A stretch of DNA of 64,000 bases from Atrina japonica (GCA_030159075.1 BROG01000822.1:226501-290500); one strand, 5' to 3'. Shown: positions 43,968 to 57,110, counted from the first letter of the stretch. Program-made: numbers and translations. The notes: generated from the letters alone by a model not told the origin.

Positions 43968-45955
43968 ATTAGTAAAACTTTACATAATCAAATCTGTATC
44001 ATTCGTCCACTCGTATCAGGGCTTTGATTCTGATCAGTACCTGGTTTGTGTGGGGCGGATGTTTCTTGTATGTAGGTGTGTGTGTGTGTGTTAAGTGTGT
44101 ATGTCCTAGTGTAATGTAGGTGTGGGTCTTTGTGTGTAAACGTGTTCCTCTTTGGTGTTATTGTTTTGTATTTCGTAGATATATGTTTTATGTTTGTCAT
44201 GTGATCAATTAAGTGTCCATTTAAATTCGTGTCTAGACACGTACTGACAAATATCATATACTACACTGACAACGTGAACGTACTTGGTTCTCCCCATTAC
44301 TTTTGCCCATGCACTACGTACGCTTCTCTAAATAAGCTATCACGTACGCCTCTCTAAATAACCTATCACTAAATGACTTTTAATGTGCATTATTTGACGT
44401 CATTCGATTGTGACGTCATAATCACACAACTGTTTGCAGGTCATTTAAGTGTGATGTCATAAAGGTAATAAATGTCAGTGATATGTTAAAATTTTCTATA
44501 TCCCGATATATCGTTTTAACTTTTTTAAATCAAAATTTAGGTCTAATCGTGTGTTATATGTTTTTTATCGAAACGACAGATTGTTTGTATACTTTTAAGG
44601 GGTACTGGAATGTATTTCGTTTTCGTTTTAAGGCGTCATTTCTTTATTTTTTAACAACCTATCCAGATACTTTTTCTTGTGTGTTGTGAAATATATTCAA
44701 TTATTATTCCCTAACTAAATAAAGAAAAAAAAGACATCCAATTCCTTTACAATTTGGGTCATTCCTAGCCTCTGCTGGCACGACGTTACGTAAAACTAAA
44801 ACATTTAGTCATAAACTTAATTTAATGATACAATCCCAAAGAAAAACACAATCAGCGACGTCATTGTAGTTATTTTGTTTCTTAATTAAAACCCCAATAA
44901 AATTATTAAGTGTTGAGGCGGAATAAGTTTGCAGAAAATTATAAAACTTTTTGTATAAAAGGGTGAAAATTAAAAATCTCACATTCCTCGCTGAGCTCAG
45001 CGAAAATATTTTAGCTTTGCGCCCATCTATCTTTACATTCCAGATCTGCTCCTATGTATGATAAAATAATCTCAACACACAGACCTTGTTTCTTAATTTA
45101 AACAAGATTTCCGATTAAGCTTTAATTAGTTGTGCATCATTCCTCAAAGTTTAAAAGTTGGGATTCAATGTAAAACATGATCAGTTGAATAAAACCTTTA
45201 AATTTCACGATTGTTTGATACCAATAAATGAAATAAGACTCACTTTATAGTATGACCACAGGGGAAACCCTCAATCTATAGAACTAATTGTATAGCCAGA
45301 CTTCCCCATGTGCGGTTCAGGCCTTCCCCGTGGAAGTCTCACTAAAGAGCAGGACCGCCGGGGAAGTGGAAAACTCACTATTATAAACACCCGGCATTTC
45401 GCAAAAGAAAATCAATTTTCTTAATCCGGTAAAAAAAAACCGCCGGCTATCTTTACACATGCACTACTTAAAAGTCGGACAGTGAAAACATTTGTTACAA
45501 AAAGAATACGTAAACTATACATTTGACACACAACTTCACGTTTGTTAATATTGATAACTAGCTCTTTCAAATACTTACAGCATAAGAAACTAGTTATTTA
45601 TTGATGTATCTAAACTATGAGCGAAATACATGCTATCAGTTTTTTTTAGAAATAATGATAGGGCATTCTGTATGTGGAACTTTTGATTATCGCTTTAATA
45701 TTGCTTTGTCGTTCAATATTTCAAATAATGCAATTTTTGTTCAATGAATACAAAAGGACTGCCTGCGACATTTATCATACACTGAAGGAGACAGGGTAAC
45801 AAGATATGATCTAATTATCTACGAAAACCGGTTCGACATGTAGTATGATCATTGTGCACAATATCGCTTCTTAAAGTCACCCAGCTGTGAAATGCATCAG
45901 GCATTATTGTGAAATAGATATACCAAAGACGTGCATAATGATAATGACAAGATCC

Positions 45956-46683
45956 TTAAAGTGATACAAGCTGTCACAATGATAATTATTGTCCTATGAT
46001 ATATAGACGAGAATATGATCAAATGTGTGTTCAAATACAATATCAAAAATATAAATATGTGCTTTTCAACGCTATATTAAATACCTGAAACAAATCGGAT
46101 CAATATATGAATAAAAAAATCCAGTTACCCTGAAATGAATGCTGACATTGCCAAAATCTAATTAATATAACTGAAATTTATGCGTATCTCATTTTTCACA
46201 ATCTTGCCGCCATGTCCGGTGGAGTTGGGCAGTTCATATTTGTCAAGAATGATAAAGCCGAGTATGCGATGGGAAGAGTTAAAAATGGGTTCAGATCACC
46301 GGATATACCAAGCATTTGGACAATTTCAGAAACGAATGTTTTGACACGACGGAAAAGACTAACGTTGTCTGATTTAGGTATGAAATGATGACGTACGAGA
46401 AAAGACGCAATGTGTAATAAGAATAGAATATATATCAAATTCAAATACCACGTCGTTATTGGACACTCGGAAATCTTCGTAAGGATTTCCGAAAGTTAAT
46501 CTGTAATGGCCAGAATGATATCCAACTAATACTACGTGCTACGTTTGGCAAGTTTGGGGCAATTATACGCATGCATTTGTTTTTCTAACCACCAAATAGT
46601 CTTTTTGGGATATATACGAGATAAAATATTACATATAATGGACATGTAATTTTTTTCATCTACGACAGCTCATATCGCTTTAA
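45956..46683 (+). mobile_element. Family F element, internally deleted (copy 1)
   Basis: TTAAAGTGATACAAGCTGTC to the complement of TTAAAGCGATATGAGCTGTC, 728 bp with TTAA at each end. Same orientation as 58196-59185 but missing about 250 bp between GTGTGTTCAAATAC and ATGTGCTTTTC. Confidence 0.85.
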
Positions 46684-47644
46684 GGCGGAGCATCGACGCC
46701 ATCTTGAAAATGAACTGCAATATAGACATTATTGAACATGGTTTACATGACCTTCAGGTCCACAAGGACAAAAAAAAAAGTTAACCGAGGTCAGAGAAAT
46801 TAAAAAATGATTTTAATTACGTAATAAATTAGATATTAATATCATTTTGCGGGGTGCATTACATAGCTTAATGTGAATTATAGTTGTATATGAAAACTAA
46901 TGAATTATATCTGTGTGTTATCCAGCTACACGTATTAGAATTCCGATTTCTATTAAGTGGTTGTATTCAAAGAAAATCCACAAAAAAATCCAACTCTGGT
47001 CATTCAAAACATCCATCAAATTTTACACTTAGCGATTTTTACAAATGTAAGTCCTGGTTATTATGTAGTCCGGTTAAAAGGACACATAAAGTATATAAAA
47101 ACATAATGACATCATTCGATCTTTACACGATTGGTCGTAACAATTGAATATAATTTTGTCTCACTATTCATCTTCATTATCTTCCATCTTTGCGTTATCA
47201 CCATTGACAATATTACTACGCGATAACTCATATCAGTGCTGAAAGATCGACAAAACTGAAATATATTGACCCAGAGTTTACTATATTATGGAAAGAGATG
47301 ACACAGGGTAAGAAAGGATCGGTTTACAGTGGTATTAAAGGAACAACTAAAATAAACATATCTTAGTTTCGGATCTACTTCAACATTCGTTGTACTTTCC
47401 AGTAAGGTGTTGCTCGGATCATCCGTTTTAAACATCAGACGTAAGTCCAGGTAATAAAACCAGTATTTATAAATTTGGATATTATGATCGCACATGTAAG
47501 GTTTCCTAAGCATGTTTTTAGAAACTTTCAGCATTATTACATTATACTGACATGAACAATAGACGCTGATTTCACGATCTGTCTGTAAAACAGAGCTGTC
47601 CGATAGATTGTTTATAGTTGTCATCATATGTCCACGTGTGACTG

Positions 47645-47890
47645 GGGGGCCTCCGTAGCCGAGTGGTTAGAGCATTGCGCTTTAAATCACAAGGCCTCTC
47701 ACCTCTGGTTCGAATCCCGCTAGGATCATTTCGAATTAAGTTGGGAAAGTTTGCCAGTTTTCTAGCGGAAGGTCGGTGGTCTTTACTCCGGTAAACAGGG
47801 GTTTTTCCTCCACCAATAAAAAACTGAACGCCATCATATGACTGAAATATTGTTAAGTATGGCGTTAAACAAAAAATATCAAATATCAAA
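47645..47890 (+). mobile_element. SINE family A, complete (copy 1)
   Basis: Head with A box TAGCCGAGTGG (47656) and B box GGTTCGAATCC (47707); body with AAGTTTGCCAGTTTTCTAGC, GGAAGGTCGGTGGTCTTTAC and CTCCACCAATAAAAAACTG; 3' end GACTGAAATATTGTTAAGTA, then GGCGTTAAACAAAAAATATC and (ATCAAAT)n-like tail. An intact tRNA fold is not maintained, so this is a SINE and not a tRNA gene. A 105-codon minus frame across it is not a gene. Confidence 0.92.
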
Positions 47891-50800
47891 TCTCATATCA
47901 TCCACGTGTGACTTACTGTATGCTCCCGGAGGGTTTTCGAATTAATTATTTAGCTTATTAAACCCGAATTTACAAATTACAGATACTTTTCTTTAAAAAA
48001 CCGCATAATAAATATTAAATGTGTAAAATTAAATATTAATGTTAATAAACAGTTTTTATTTTCGCGGATTCCTAGCTTTGAAGCCCTAAGAAACTGTTTT
48101 TGGCCATGTGTGTAAAACCATTTTGATTTACAGTTTTGTGAATTAAAATGTTACTTTAATTGAAGCATTGTTACTTTATTTTTTGAATTTCACAAAACGT
48201 CTTTTCTAATACATGTAGACTGGATGTTGAGGAATTTAATTTATAGTTTTTGTGATTTTTTACAAATTTTACTGTAAATTATAACGAAAGTGGAACGCCG
48301 TGGAAAGGGATATTAAAAAGACAGTATTTTAATATATATGTAAGTGTGTCTTTTTTATATTTAAATTTCACATAGATTTGTTCCTTTTTTGTTTAGGACT
48401 CACAATGGTCCTCTAAAAATTTACATTTGACAAGTAAATTTGTTGTTAAGACTTCTTGTATTTTTTTTAGTGTTCCTTCCTAAATGGCTTATGCTTCCCC
48501 CAAAAGCATGCTAAGTTAGGAATAATTTTTCGGAAAGTGTGTAATAACCATGAAACGATTGTATACCATAAAAAATCACACGACAACGTTATTTACTGTC
48601 GAAAACATAGTGCAGATGCATAAAAATTACCAATATTTTTTTTTGTTTACATGGGAACTGAAACGACATGGCGTCTGATTACTTTCAGTTCATTTACATC
48701 TTCGTACATGTCCACGAGATTTTCTTGTTGAATGAATTTACAAGGAAAACTCGCACCAACCAAGACAAAGACCTAGACCGACTGAGTGACAAACCCAACA
48801 ATAAATAGAAGAATACTTTTGTACTACCATATTTGAATATCACATACGATATTTTGTATGTCAAGATGATATCATTCATGTCATACTATTGGTGGCATTC
48901 CATGATAAAAATGTGGAGGATATGTATGCAGGAGTTACATACAAATTAAAATGTCCTAGCATCATATTTAGTTATTTTAAACTAAAGTAATATTTCGCTG
49001 GAATTGTTGTATTTAAATTCTAAACTTCTCAAAAGATAAGATTGTCATTTTTTTAGAGTGGGTACTCTAAGATAGATTTGGCAATACAGTCAGGTTTATT
49101 ATTACGTCTTGTATAATACCATTATTTTCTTTCCGTTCCGAGATATACGTTTATCATTTAACTCATGCTCATCTGTCGAACTGACGAAGTCATTGACATA
49201 AACGGTCGTATTAAGCATGCGTGTTGCCCTTTTAGTATAACTATAACTTTGGTGTTATTAAATAGTTTAAAGTCTTCGCAATTCTACTGTTTATATATAA
49301 CTACTACATCAGTAATTTTATTAGTAAAACTTTACATAATCAAATCTGTATCATTCGTCCACTCGTATCAGGGCTTTGATTCTGATCAGTACCTGGTTTG
49401 TGTGGGGCGGATGTTTCTTGTATGTAGGTGTGTGTGTGTGTGTTAAGTGTGTATGTCTAGTGTATGTAGGTGTGTCTTTGTGTGTAACGTGTTCCTCTTG
49501 TGTTATTGTTTGTATTCGTAGATATGTTTATGTTTGTCATGTGATCAATAATTGTCATTTAATTCGTGTCTAGACACGTACTGACAAATATCATATACTA
49601 CACTGACAACGTGAACGTACTTGGTTCTCCCCATTACTTTTGCCCATGCACTACGTACGCTTCTCTAAATAAGCTATCACGTACGCCTCTCTAAATAACC
49701 TATCACTAAATGACTTTTAATGTGCATTATTTGACGTCATTCGATGTTTTGAGATTGTGACGGTCATAATCAACACAACTCCTGGTTTGCAGGTCATTTA
49801 AGTGTTGATGTTCATAAAGGTAATAAATGTCAGTGATAATTTGTTAAAAATTTTCTATATCCCGATATATCGTTTTAACTTTTTTAAATCAAAATTTAGG
49901 TCTAATCGTGTGTTATATGTTTTTTATCGAAACGACAGATTGTTTGTATACTTTTAAGGGGTACTGGAATGTATTTCGTTTTCGTTTTAAGGCGTCATTT
50001 CTTTATTTTTTAACAACCTATCCAGATACTTTTTCTTGTGTTGTGAAATATATTCAATTATTATTCCCTAACTAAATAAAGAAAAAAAAGACATCCAATT
50101 CCTTTACAATTTGGGTCATTCCTAGCCTCTGCTGGCACGACGTTACGTAAAACTAAAACATTTAGTCATAAACTTAATTTAATGATACAATCCCAAAGAA
50201 AAACACAATCAGCGACGTTCATTGTAGTTATTTTGTTTCTTATTAAAAACCCACATAAAAATTATTAAGTTATAAGTTGAGGCGGAAATAAGTTTGCAGA
50301 AAATTAATAAACTTTTTGTATAAAAGGGTGAAAATTACAAAATCTCACATTCCTACGCTTAGAGCTCAGCTGAAAATATTTTAGCTTGGCGCCCCATCTA
50401 TCTTTACATTCCAGATCTGCTCCTATGTATGATAAAATAATCTCTCAACACACAGACCTTGTTTCTTAATTTAATAAACAAAGATTTCCGATTAAGCTTT
50501 AATTTAGTTGTGCATCATTCCTCAATGTTTAAAAGTTTGGGATTCAATGTAAAACATGATCAGTTGAATAAAACCTTTAAATTTCACGATTGTTTGATAC
50601 CAATAAATGAAATAAGACTCACTTTATAGTATGACCACAGGGGAAACCCTCAATCTATAGAACTAATTGTATAGCCAGACTTCCCCATGTGCGGTTCAGG
50701 CCTTCCCCGTGGAAGTCTCACTAAAGAGCAGGACCGCCGGGGAAGTGGAAAACTCACTATTATAACACCGGCATTTCGCAAAAGAAAATCAATTTTCTTA

Positions 50801-51339
50801 ATCCGGTAAAAAAAAACCGCCGGCTATCTTTACACATGCACTACTTAAAAGTCGGACAGTGAAAACATTTGTTACAAAAGAATACGTAACTATACATTTG
50901 ACACAACTTCACGTTTGTTAATATTGATAACTAGCTCTTTCAAATACTTACAGCATAAGAAACTAGTTATTTATTGATGTATCTAAACTATGAGCGAAAT
51001 ACATGCTATCAGTTTTTTTTAGAAATAATGATAGGGCATTCTGTATGTGGAACTTTTGATTATCGCTTTAATATTGCTTTGTCGTTCAATATTTCAAATA
51101 ATGCAATTTTTGTTCAATGAATACAAAAGGACTGCCTGCGACATTTATCATACACTGAAGGAGAGACAGGGTAACAAGAATGATGATCTAATTATTCTAC
51201 GAAAACCGGTTCGACATGTAGTATGAATCATTGTGCACAATCGCGCTTCTTAAAGTCGAGTCACCAGCTGTGAAATTGCATCAGGCATTATTGTGAAATA
51301 GATATACCAAAGACGTGCATAATGATAATGACAAGATCC

Positions 51340-52098
51340 TTAAAGAGTGATTACAAGCTGTAGTCACAATGATAATTTAATTATTGTCCTATGATATATA
51401 GACGAGAATATGATCAAATGTGTGTTCAAATACAATATCAAAAATATAAATATGTGCTTTTCAACGCTATATTAAATACCTGAAACAAATCGGATCAATA
51501 TATGAATAAAAAAATCCAGTTACCCTGAAATGAATGCTGACATTGCCAAAATCTAATTATATATACGTGAAATTTATGCGTATCGCCTCATTTTTCTCAC
51601 TTGTAGAATCTTCCGCCATGTCCTCGGTGGAGTTTACGGCAGTTCATATTTGTTCAAGAATGATAAAGCCGAGTATGCGATGGGAAGTAGTGCTAAAAAT
51701 GGGTTTCAGATCACCGGATATACCAAGCATTTGGACAATTTCAGAAACGAATGTTTGACACGACGAAAAGACTAACGTTGTCTGATTTAGGTATGAAACA
51801 GATTGACGTACGAAGAAAAGGACGCAATGTGTAATAAGAATAGAATATATATCAAATTCAAATACCACGTCGTTATTGGACACTCGGAAATCTTCGTAAG
51901 GATTTCCGAAAGTTAATCTGTAATGGCCAGAATGATATCCAACTAATACTACGTGCTACGTTTGGCAAGTTTGGGGCAATTATACGCATGCATTTGTTTT
52001 TCTAACCACCAAATAGTCTTTTTGGGATATATACGAGATAAAATATTACATATAATGACATGTAATTTTTTCATCTACGACAGCTCATATCGCTTTAA
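51340..52098 (+). mobile_element. Family F element, internally deleted (copy 2)
   Basis: Duplicate of the 45956-46683 element with the same internal deletion, so the deletion preceded the tandem duplication. It carries several extra bases, including inside the left terminus (TTAAAGAGTGATTACAAGCT). Confidence 0.85.
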
Positions 52099-53080
52099 GG
52101 CGGAGCATCGACGCCATCTTGAAAATGAACTGCAATATAGACATTATTGAACATGGTTTACATGACCTTCAGGTCCACAAGGACAAAAAAAAAAGTTAAC
52201 CGAGGTCAGAGAAATTAAAAAATGATTTTAATTACGTAATAAATTAGATATTAATATCATTTTGCGGGGTGCATTACATAGCTTAATGTGAATTATAGAT
52301 GGTATAATATAAAAAACTGTATGAATTATATATCTGTGTGTTATCCAGCTACACGTATTAGAATTCCGATTTCTATTAAGTGGTTGTATTCAAAGAAAAT
52401 CCACAAAAAAATCCAACTCTGGTCATTCAAAACATCCATCAAATTTTACACTTAGCGATTTTTACAAATGTAAGTCCTGGTTATTATGTAGTCCGGTTAA
52501 AAGGGACACATAAAGTATATAAAAAACATAATGACTTCATACGTATTCTTACACGATTGGTCCGTTAACAATTGAACTATAATTTTGTCTCACTATTCAT
52601 CTTCATTATCTTCCATCTTTGCGTTATCACCATTGACAATATTACTACGCGATAACTCATATCAGTGCTGAAAGATCGACAATTACTGAATATATTATAG
52701 ACCCAGAGTTTACACTATATTATGGAAGAAGATGACACAGGGAACAAAATTGATCGGTTTACAGTGGTATTAAAGGAACAAACTAAAATAAACATATCTT
52801 AGTTTCGGATCTACTTCAACATTCGTTGTACTTTCCAGTAAGGTGTTGCTCGGATCATCCGTTTTAAACATCAGACGTAAGTCCAGGTAATAAAACCAGT
52901 ATTTATAAATTTGGATATTATGATCGCACATGTAAGGTTTCCTAAGCATGTTTTTAGAAACTTTCAGCATTATTACATTATACTGACATGAACAATAGAC
53001 GCTGATTTCACGATCTGTCTGTAAAACAGAGCTGTCCGATAGATTGTTTATAGTTGTCATCATATGTCCACGTGTGACTG

Positions 53081-53325
53081 GGGGGCCTCCGTAGCCGAGT
53101 GGTTAGAGCATTGCGCTTTAAATCACAAGGCCTCTCACCTCTGGTTCGAATCCCGCTAGGATCATTTCGAATTAAGTGGGAAAGTTTGCCAGTTTTCTAG
53201 CGGAAGGTCGGTGGTCTTTACCCGGGTAACCGGGGTTTTTCCTCCACCAATAAAAACTGGACGCCATCATATGACTGAAATATTGTTAAGTATGGCGTTA
53301 AACAAAAAATATCAAATATCAAATC
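53081..53325 (+). mobile_element. SINE family A, complete (copy 2)
   Basis: Same insertion carried by copy 2 of the duplication. It reads ACCCGGGTAACCGGGG where copy 1 has ACTCCGGTAAACAGGGG and GACGCCATC where copy 1 has GAACGCCATC; copy 2 is closer to the other family members in the window. Confidence 0.92.
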
Positions 53326-54723
53326 TCATATCATCCACGTGTGACTTACTGTATGCTCCCGGAGGGTTTTCGAATTAATTATTTAGCTTATTAAACCCGA
53401 ATTTACAAATTACAGATACTTTTCTTTAAAAAACCGCATAATAAATATTAAATGTGTAAAATTAAATATTAATGTTAATAAACAGTTTTATTTTCGGCGG
53501 ATTCCTGCTTGAAGCCCTAAGGAAACTGTTTTTTGGCCATGTGTAAAACCATTTTGATTTACCGTTTTGTGAATTAAATGGTTACTTTAATGAAGCATTG
53601 TTACTTTATTTTTGAATTTCACAAAACGTCTTTTCTAATACATGTAGACTGGATGTTGAGGAATTTAATTTATAGTTTTTGGATTTTTACAAATTTTCTG
53701 TAAATTATAACGAAAGTGGACGCCGTGGAAGGATATTAAAAGACAGTTTTAATATATGTAAGTGCCTTTTTATATTTAAATTTCACATAGATTTGTTCCT
53801 TTTTTGTTTAGGACTCACAATGGTCCTCTAAAAATTTACATTTGACAAGTAAATTTGTTGTTAAGACTTCTTGTATTTTTTTTAGTGTTCCTTCCTAAAT
53901 GGCTTATGCTTCCCCCAAAAGCATGCTAAGTTAGGAATAATTTTTCGGAAAGTGTGTAATAACCATGAAACGATTGTATACCATAAAAAATCACACGACA
54001 ACGTACTGTCGAAAACATAGTGCAGATGCATAAAAATTACCAATATTTTTTTTTGTTTACATGGGAACTGAAACGACATGGCGTCTGATTACTTTCAGTT
54101 CATCTTCGTACATGTCCACGAGATTTGCTTGTTGAATGAAGTTACAAGGAAAACTCGCACCAACCAAGACAAAGACCTAGACCGACTGAGTGACAAACCC
54201 AACAATAAATAGAAGAATACTTTTGTACTACCATATTTGAATATCACATACGATATTTTGTATGTCAAGATGATATCATTCATGTCATACTATTGGTGGC
54301 ATTCCATGATAAAAATGTGGAGGATATGTATGCAGGAGTTACATACAAATTAAAATGTCCTAGCATCATATTTAGTTATTTTAAACTAAAGTAATATTTC
54401 GCTGGAATTGTTGTATTTAAATTCTAAACTTCTCAAAAGATAAGATTGTCATTTTTTTAGAGTGGGTACTCTAAGATAGATTTGGCAATACAGTCAGGTT
54501 TATTATTACGTCTTGTATAATACCATTATTTTCTTTCCGTTCCGAGATATACGTTTATCATTTAACTCATGCTCATCTGTCGAACTGACGAAGTCATTGA
54601 CATAAACGGTCGTATTAAGCATGCGTGTTGCCCTTTTAGTATAACTATAACTTTGGTGTTATTAAATAGTTTAAAGTCTTCGCAATTCTACTGTTTATAT
54701 ATAACTACTACATCAGTAATTTT

Positions 54724-55011
54724 CATTTTATTTGTCCGAGAGTACTTCCCGTATACATTTCATAGGCTGAGGACATCATTGTAAGCACAGGACAAAATCC
54801 AGTCAAGTGAGAGACATTTTAAACATTGCAGACTCCCATCTCAGTGGAGATGCATCATGCAGAGTCTTAAATAAAAGATTATTTTAAAAAGTTAGTCAAC
54901 AACTATAGTAAGATATTAGACTTTTATTCATCCAAATAATTCAACGTTTAAAATTCAAGTTAGATATTCCTATTTTTGAAGTGAGATGCACAAACAGTAC
55001 TAACTTCGATT
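54724..55011. other. No gene recognised
   Basis: Unique sequence after the duplication; AT-rich, nothing seen. Confidence 0.5.
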
Positions 55012-55330
55012 GTTGTTGTTGTTGTTGTTGAATTGTTGTTTAACGTCCCACTCAAGAGTCTTACACTCATATGGAGACGTCACCAAATGTCGATAAAGGA
55101 CTTAAAATTTTGGCTTATGCTCGGCACTTACGACCATTAGAGCAGTGAGGGTTCTTTAACGTGCCGATACTTACTGTGACATGGGATCTCGTTTTTTACT
55201 GTCTCGTCCAAAGAACATGGAAATCTCATCCAAAGGACAAAAAAAGTCAATCACCTCCGCCGAGGCTCGAACCCGCCACATTTCGGCTGCGAATCGACTG
55301 TGGAGCCACGACTGCTCTCGGCAACTCAGT
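55012..55330 (-). mobile_element. SINE family B, near full length
   Basis: Begins with (GTT)n, the complement of the tail, then GTTGTTTAACGTCCCACTC, GGAGACGTCACC, GCTCGGCACTTACG, GGGTTCTTTAACGTGCCG and GTGACATGGGATC. It ends in a head with B-box complement GGCTCGAACCCGCC (55264) and an A-box-like end near 55310. It retains the ~100-bp block absent from 40809-41001. Confidence 0.85.
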
Positions 55331-55837
55331 GAGATTATGCATATTGACACCTAGTGACATCGGTAATATAAAACATAATCCATAGGTCTATTATATATCT
55401 TCTTTGATGGTGTTTTAATATCAAGTAATTTCGGAACGTGTAAGTAATTTCGGCAATTGCTTCAAAGTAATTTTAATACCAACACTATGATAACATGTAT
55501 ATAAGTTCTGAATTAGTAGTCTACTAAAATAGTTTAACAAAAGTATTATATCATTTTAGTTCCTTACATCCGAACACCTGTCTGGCTAAAATAATGTTTT
55601 GATAGCAATTAGCAATAATAGCTTAAACTTAAATATATATATGAAATGTAAATTAATTCAATAATGCGATTTTACTTAAATTATTAGATTTGCTCATAAA
55701 AATAACTTTTAGAACCTTCATGGGTGCTGTTCTGAACATTTTCAAGTTCAGAATTATTATCAAGTAAAATTGAAGAAGTATCAATCGATAATAAAAACTC
55801 AAGTCCATTAAAACACGAAGAAATTAGATGTGTAAAT
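55331..55837. other. No gene recognised
   Basis: AT-rich; GTAATTTCGG is repeated at 55425 and 55443. No other feature. Confidence 0.5.
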
Positions 55838-56030
55838 GATCTCAACATGAAGAACAATTGCGAATCCCAAACGGGATAAGACCAGGTGGTCCCCGAGAGG
55901 AGTCCCCCCCCCCAGCGTCATCTGCTGGCATGCTACACCACCCGTTTGCACACGTTCCATGGAAACCCCTCTAGTCAAATTCGGTGAAAAGGTCAAGTTT
56001 GGTGATAAGGTTCAAGTTCGGTGAAAAGCA
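55838..56030 (-). repeat. Family I repeat
   Basis: Complementary to 36455-36800: CTCAACATGAAGAACAATTG, GGGATAAGACCAGG, GAGGAGTCC, CTGCTGGCATG, TTCCATGGAAACC and repeated TCGGTGAAAAGGTCAAGTTT phrases. Confidence 0.75.

Positions 56031-56105
<75 letters not shown>
56031..56105. repeat. 75-nt G homopolymer
   Basis: Unbroken run of 75 G between GAAAAGCA and CGATTGGTTG. It could form G-quadruplexes if real; length may be an assembly or consensus artefact. A poly-Gly frame over it is not a gene. Confidence 0.95.
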
Positions 56106-56159
56106 CGATTGGTTGAAATGGGAGTCACTGTCTGTGGCAGTGTTCAAGAATACTATCTA

Positions 56160-56975
56160 TCTATTTTCTGAGAGGGGGACTTCATAATGTTTAACAAGAT
56201 CCCCGTATCGACCATAAAACTTCTTAAACGACGATTCTATGCGTTCAACAACGTAACCTTGTGTAAGTAATTATTTGCTAGTCGTGTTGCTCTCAGAATA
56301 AAACATTCATAAGAAGAGCATGCCATGGCCTACCGTAATTTGTGAAATGAAAACGCCATAGGCAGGAGAAGATGGAATATTACTACTAAGAAACGGGAAG
56401 CTCGTGATATGGATATTGAAATCGTCGCGTTTGTCATAAAGGGATGTGTGAAGTTGACCGTCCTTTCCAATCGGCAGGAGTAAATCTATGTAAGAAGCAG
56501 ATGTGTTGCTTTCTGTCGTCTCATTGATCCCTAGCTCAACAGGATACATCTGGCCGAGGTAATTCTGAAATTCTGAATTATTTATGGACAGAACATCGTC
56601 GATTTACCTGTAAGTAAAATTGAACCGAGGTGGTAACTGTTTGTTTCCTTTGGAGAGCAGATACTGTATAAACTCCGCTTCACATGAATACAAAAAAGAT
56701 GTCAGCCAAGAAAGAGGCACAACTAGTACCCATTGGAATGCCGACAATCTGCTGGAAAACTTTTCCCGCAAAAACCACGATGTTTTCTACTAGAAACCCC
56801 AGCATCTTAATAATGTCGTCTTCAGTGTACTTATTATTGGAATCAGAGTGTTCCTTCACAAAACAAGGTTCTTCATGACCTAACACTAAATATTTACATC
56901 TTCGATTTCCATGCCAAGGATTATTTCCAAGTGCTGATTCAACCACTTTAAGTACCGATTTACATATGGTCATAA
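56160..56975 (-). pseudogene. Penelope-like retroelement reverse transcriptase, truncated and broken
   Basis: On the minus strand the first open part (56973-56680) contains TEDDIIKMLGFLVENI and GIPMGTSCASFLADI, hallmark of Penelope-like reverse transcriptases. A frameshift at a T run near 56690 moves the frame; it continues with a segment ending FNFTYR, a stop codon exactly where the residue before IDD should be (about 56607), then IDDVLSINN. The next open part (56549-56307) has SASYIDLLLPIGKDGQLHTS and ITSFPFLSSNIPSSPAYG. Further frame breaks lie near 56325 and 56255, and similarity ends near VPLSE at about 56165. Both the amino-terminal part and the usual GIY-YIG endonuclease are absent. 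It would have copied element RNA; it is now inactive. Confidence 0.88.
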
Positions 56976-57110
56976 ACCCTGGTCACTTTTCTATGGTAGA
57001 AAATATACCAGCGATATTTTTTTTTTTTTTGTGATGAAAAAAAAAAAATACACATACAAAAAGAACCTTGGTCATTTTTCTTAATTCACTGGTTTTGTTT
57101 TTGTTTATAT
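56976..57110. repeat. Family G repeat fragment
   Basis: CTGGTCACTTTTCTATGGTAGAAAATATACC followed later by CTTGGTCATTTTTCTTAATT echoes the subterminal units of 14475-16165, with T and A homopolymers between. It directly abuts the truncated Penelope-like element. Confidence 0.55.

Larger units (their letters stand above)
43968..49319 (+). repeat. Tandem duplication, copy 1 (5352 bp)
   Basis: Starts ATTAGTAAAACTTTACATAA and ends CATCAGTAATTTT, directly followed by copy 2. Sequence agrees with copy 2 throughout: I checked stretches at 44270-44400, 45180-45360, 45600-45780, 46440-46620 and 47340-47640. Differences cluster in short windows and are mainly 1-4 nt insertions or deletions. Contains a family F element, a family A SINE and no recognisable gene. 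A 113-codon minus frame (47286-47627) is preserved in copy 2 only because that stretch is identical. Confidence 0.95.
49320..54723 (+). repeat. Tandem duplication, copy 2 (5404 bp)
   Basis: Starts with the same ATTAGTAAAACTTTACATAA and ends CATCAGTAATTTT before unique sequence CATTTTATTTGTCC. At the internal junction TTTT of the copy 1 end meets ATTAG of copy 2 with no inserted bases. Near 49449-49560 it lacks at least ten single or double bases present in copy 1 (44099-44224), whereas near 49740-49850 and 51330-51780 it has extra bases. The two copies thus carry reciprocal indels. Confidence 0.95.

Noticed and set aside
47286..47627. 113-codon minus frame also present as 97 codons at 52770-53063
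   Set aside because: Conserved only because the DNA is identical in the tandem copies; the C-terminal part changes at an indel and no domain is recognisable.
47650..47720. Possible functional tRNA gene in the family A SINE head
   Set aside because: Acceptor and anticodon stems do not pair fully and the sequence continues into the SINE body without a Pol III terminator.
47572..47889. 105-codon minus frame
   Set aside because: Covers the family A SINE; the frame is broken in the second copy of the duplication.
55984..56187. Poly-glycine frame
   Set aside because: Translation of the 75-nt G homopolymer.
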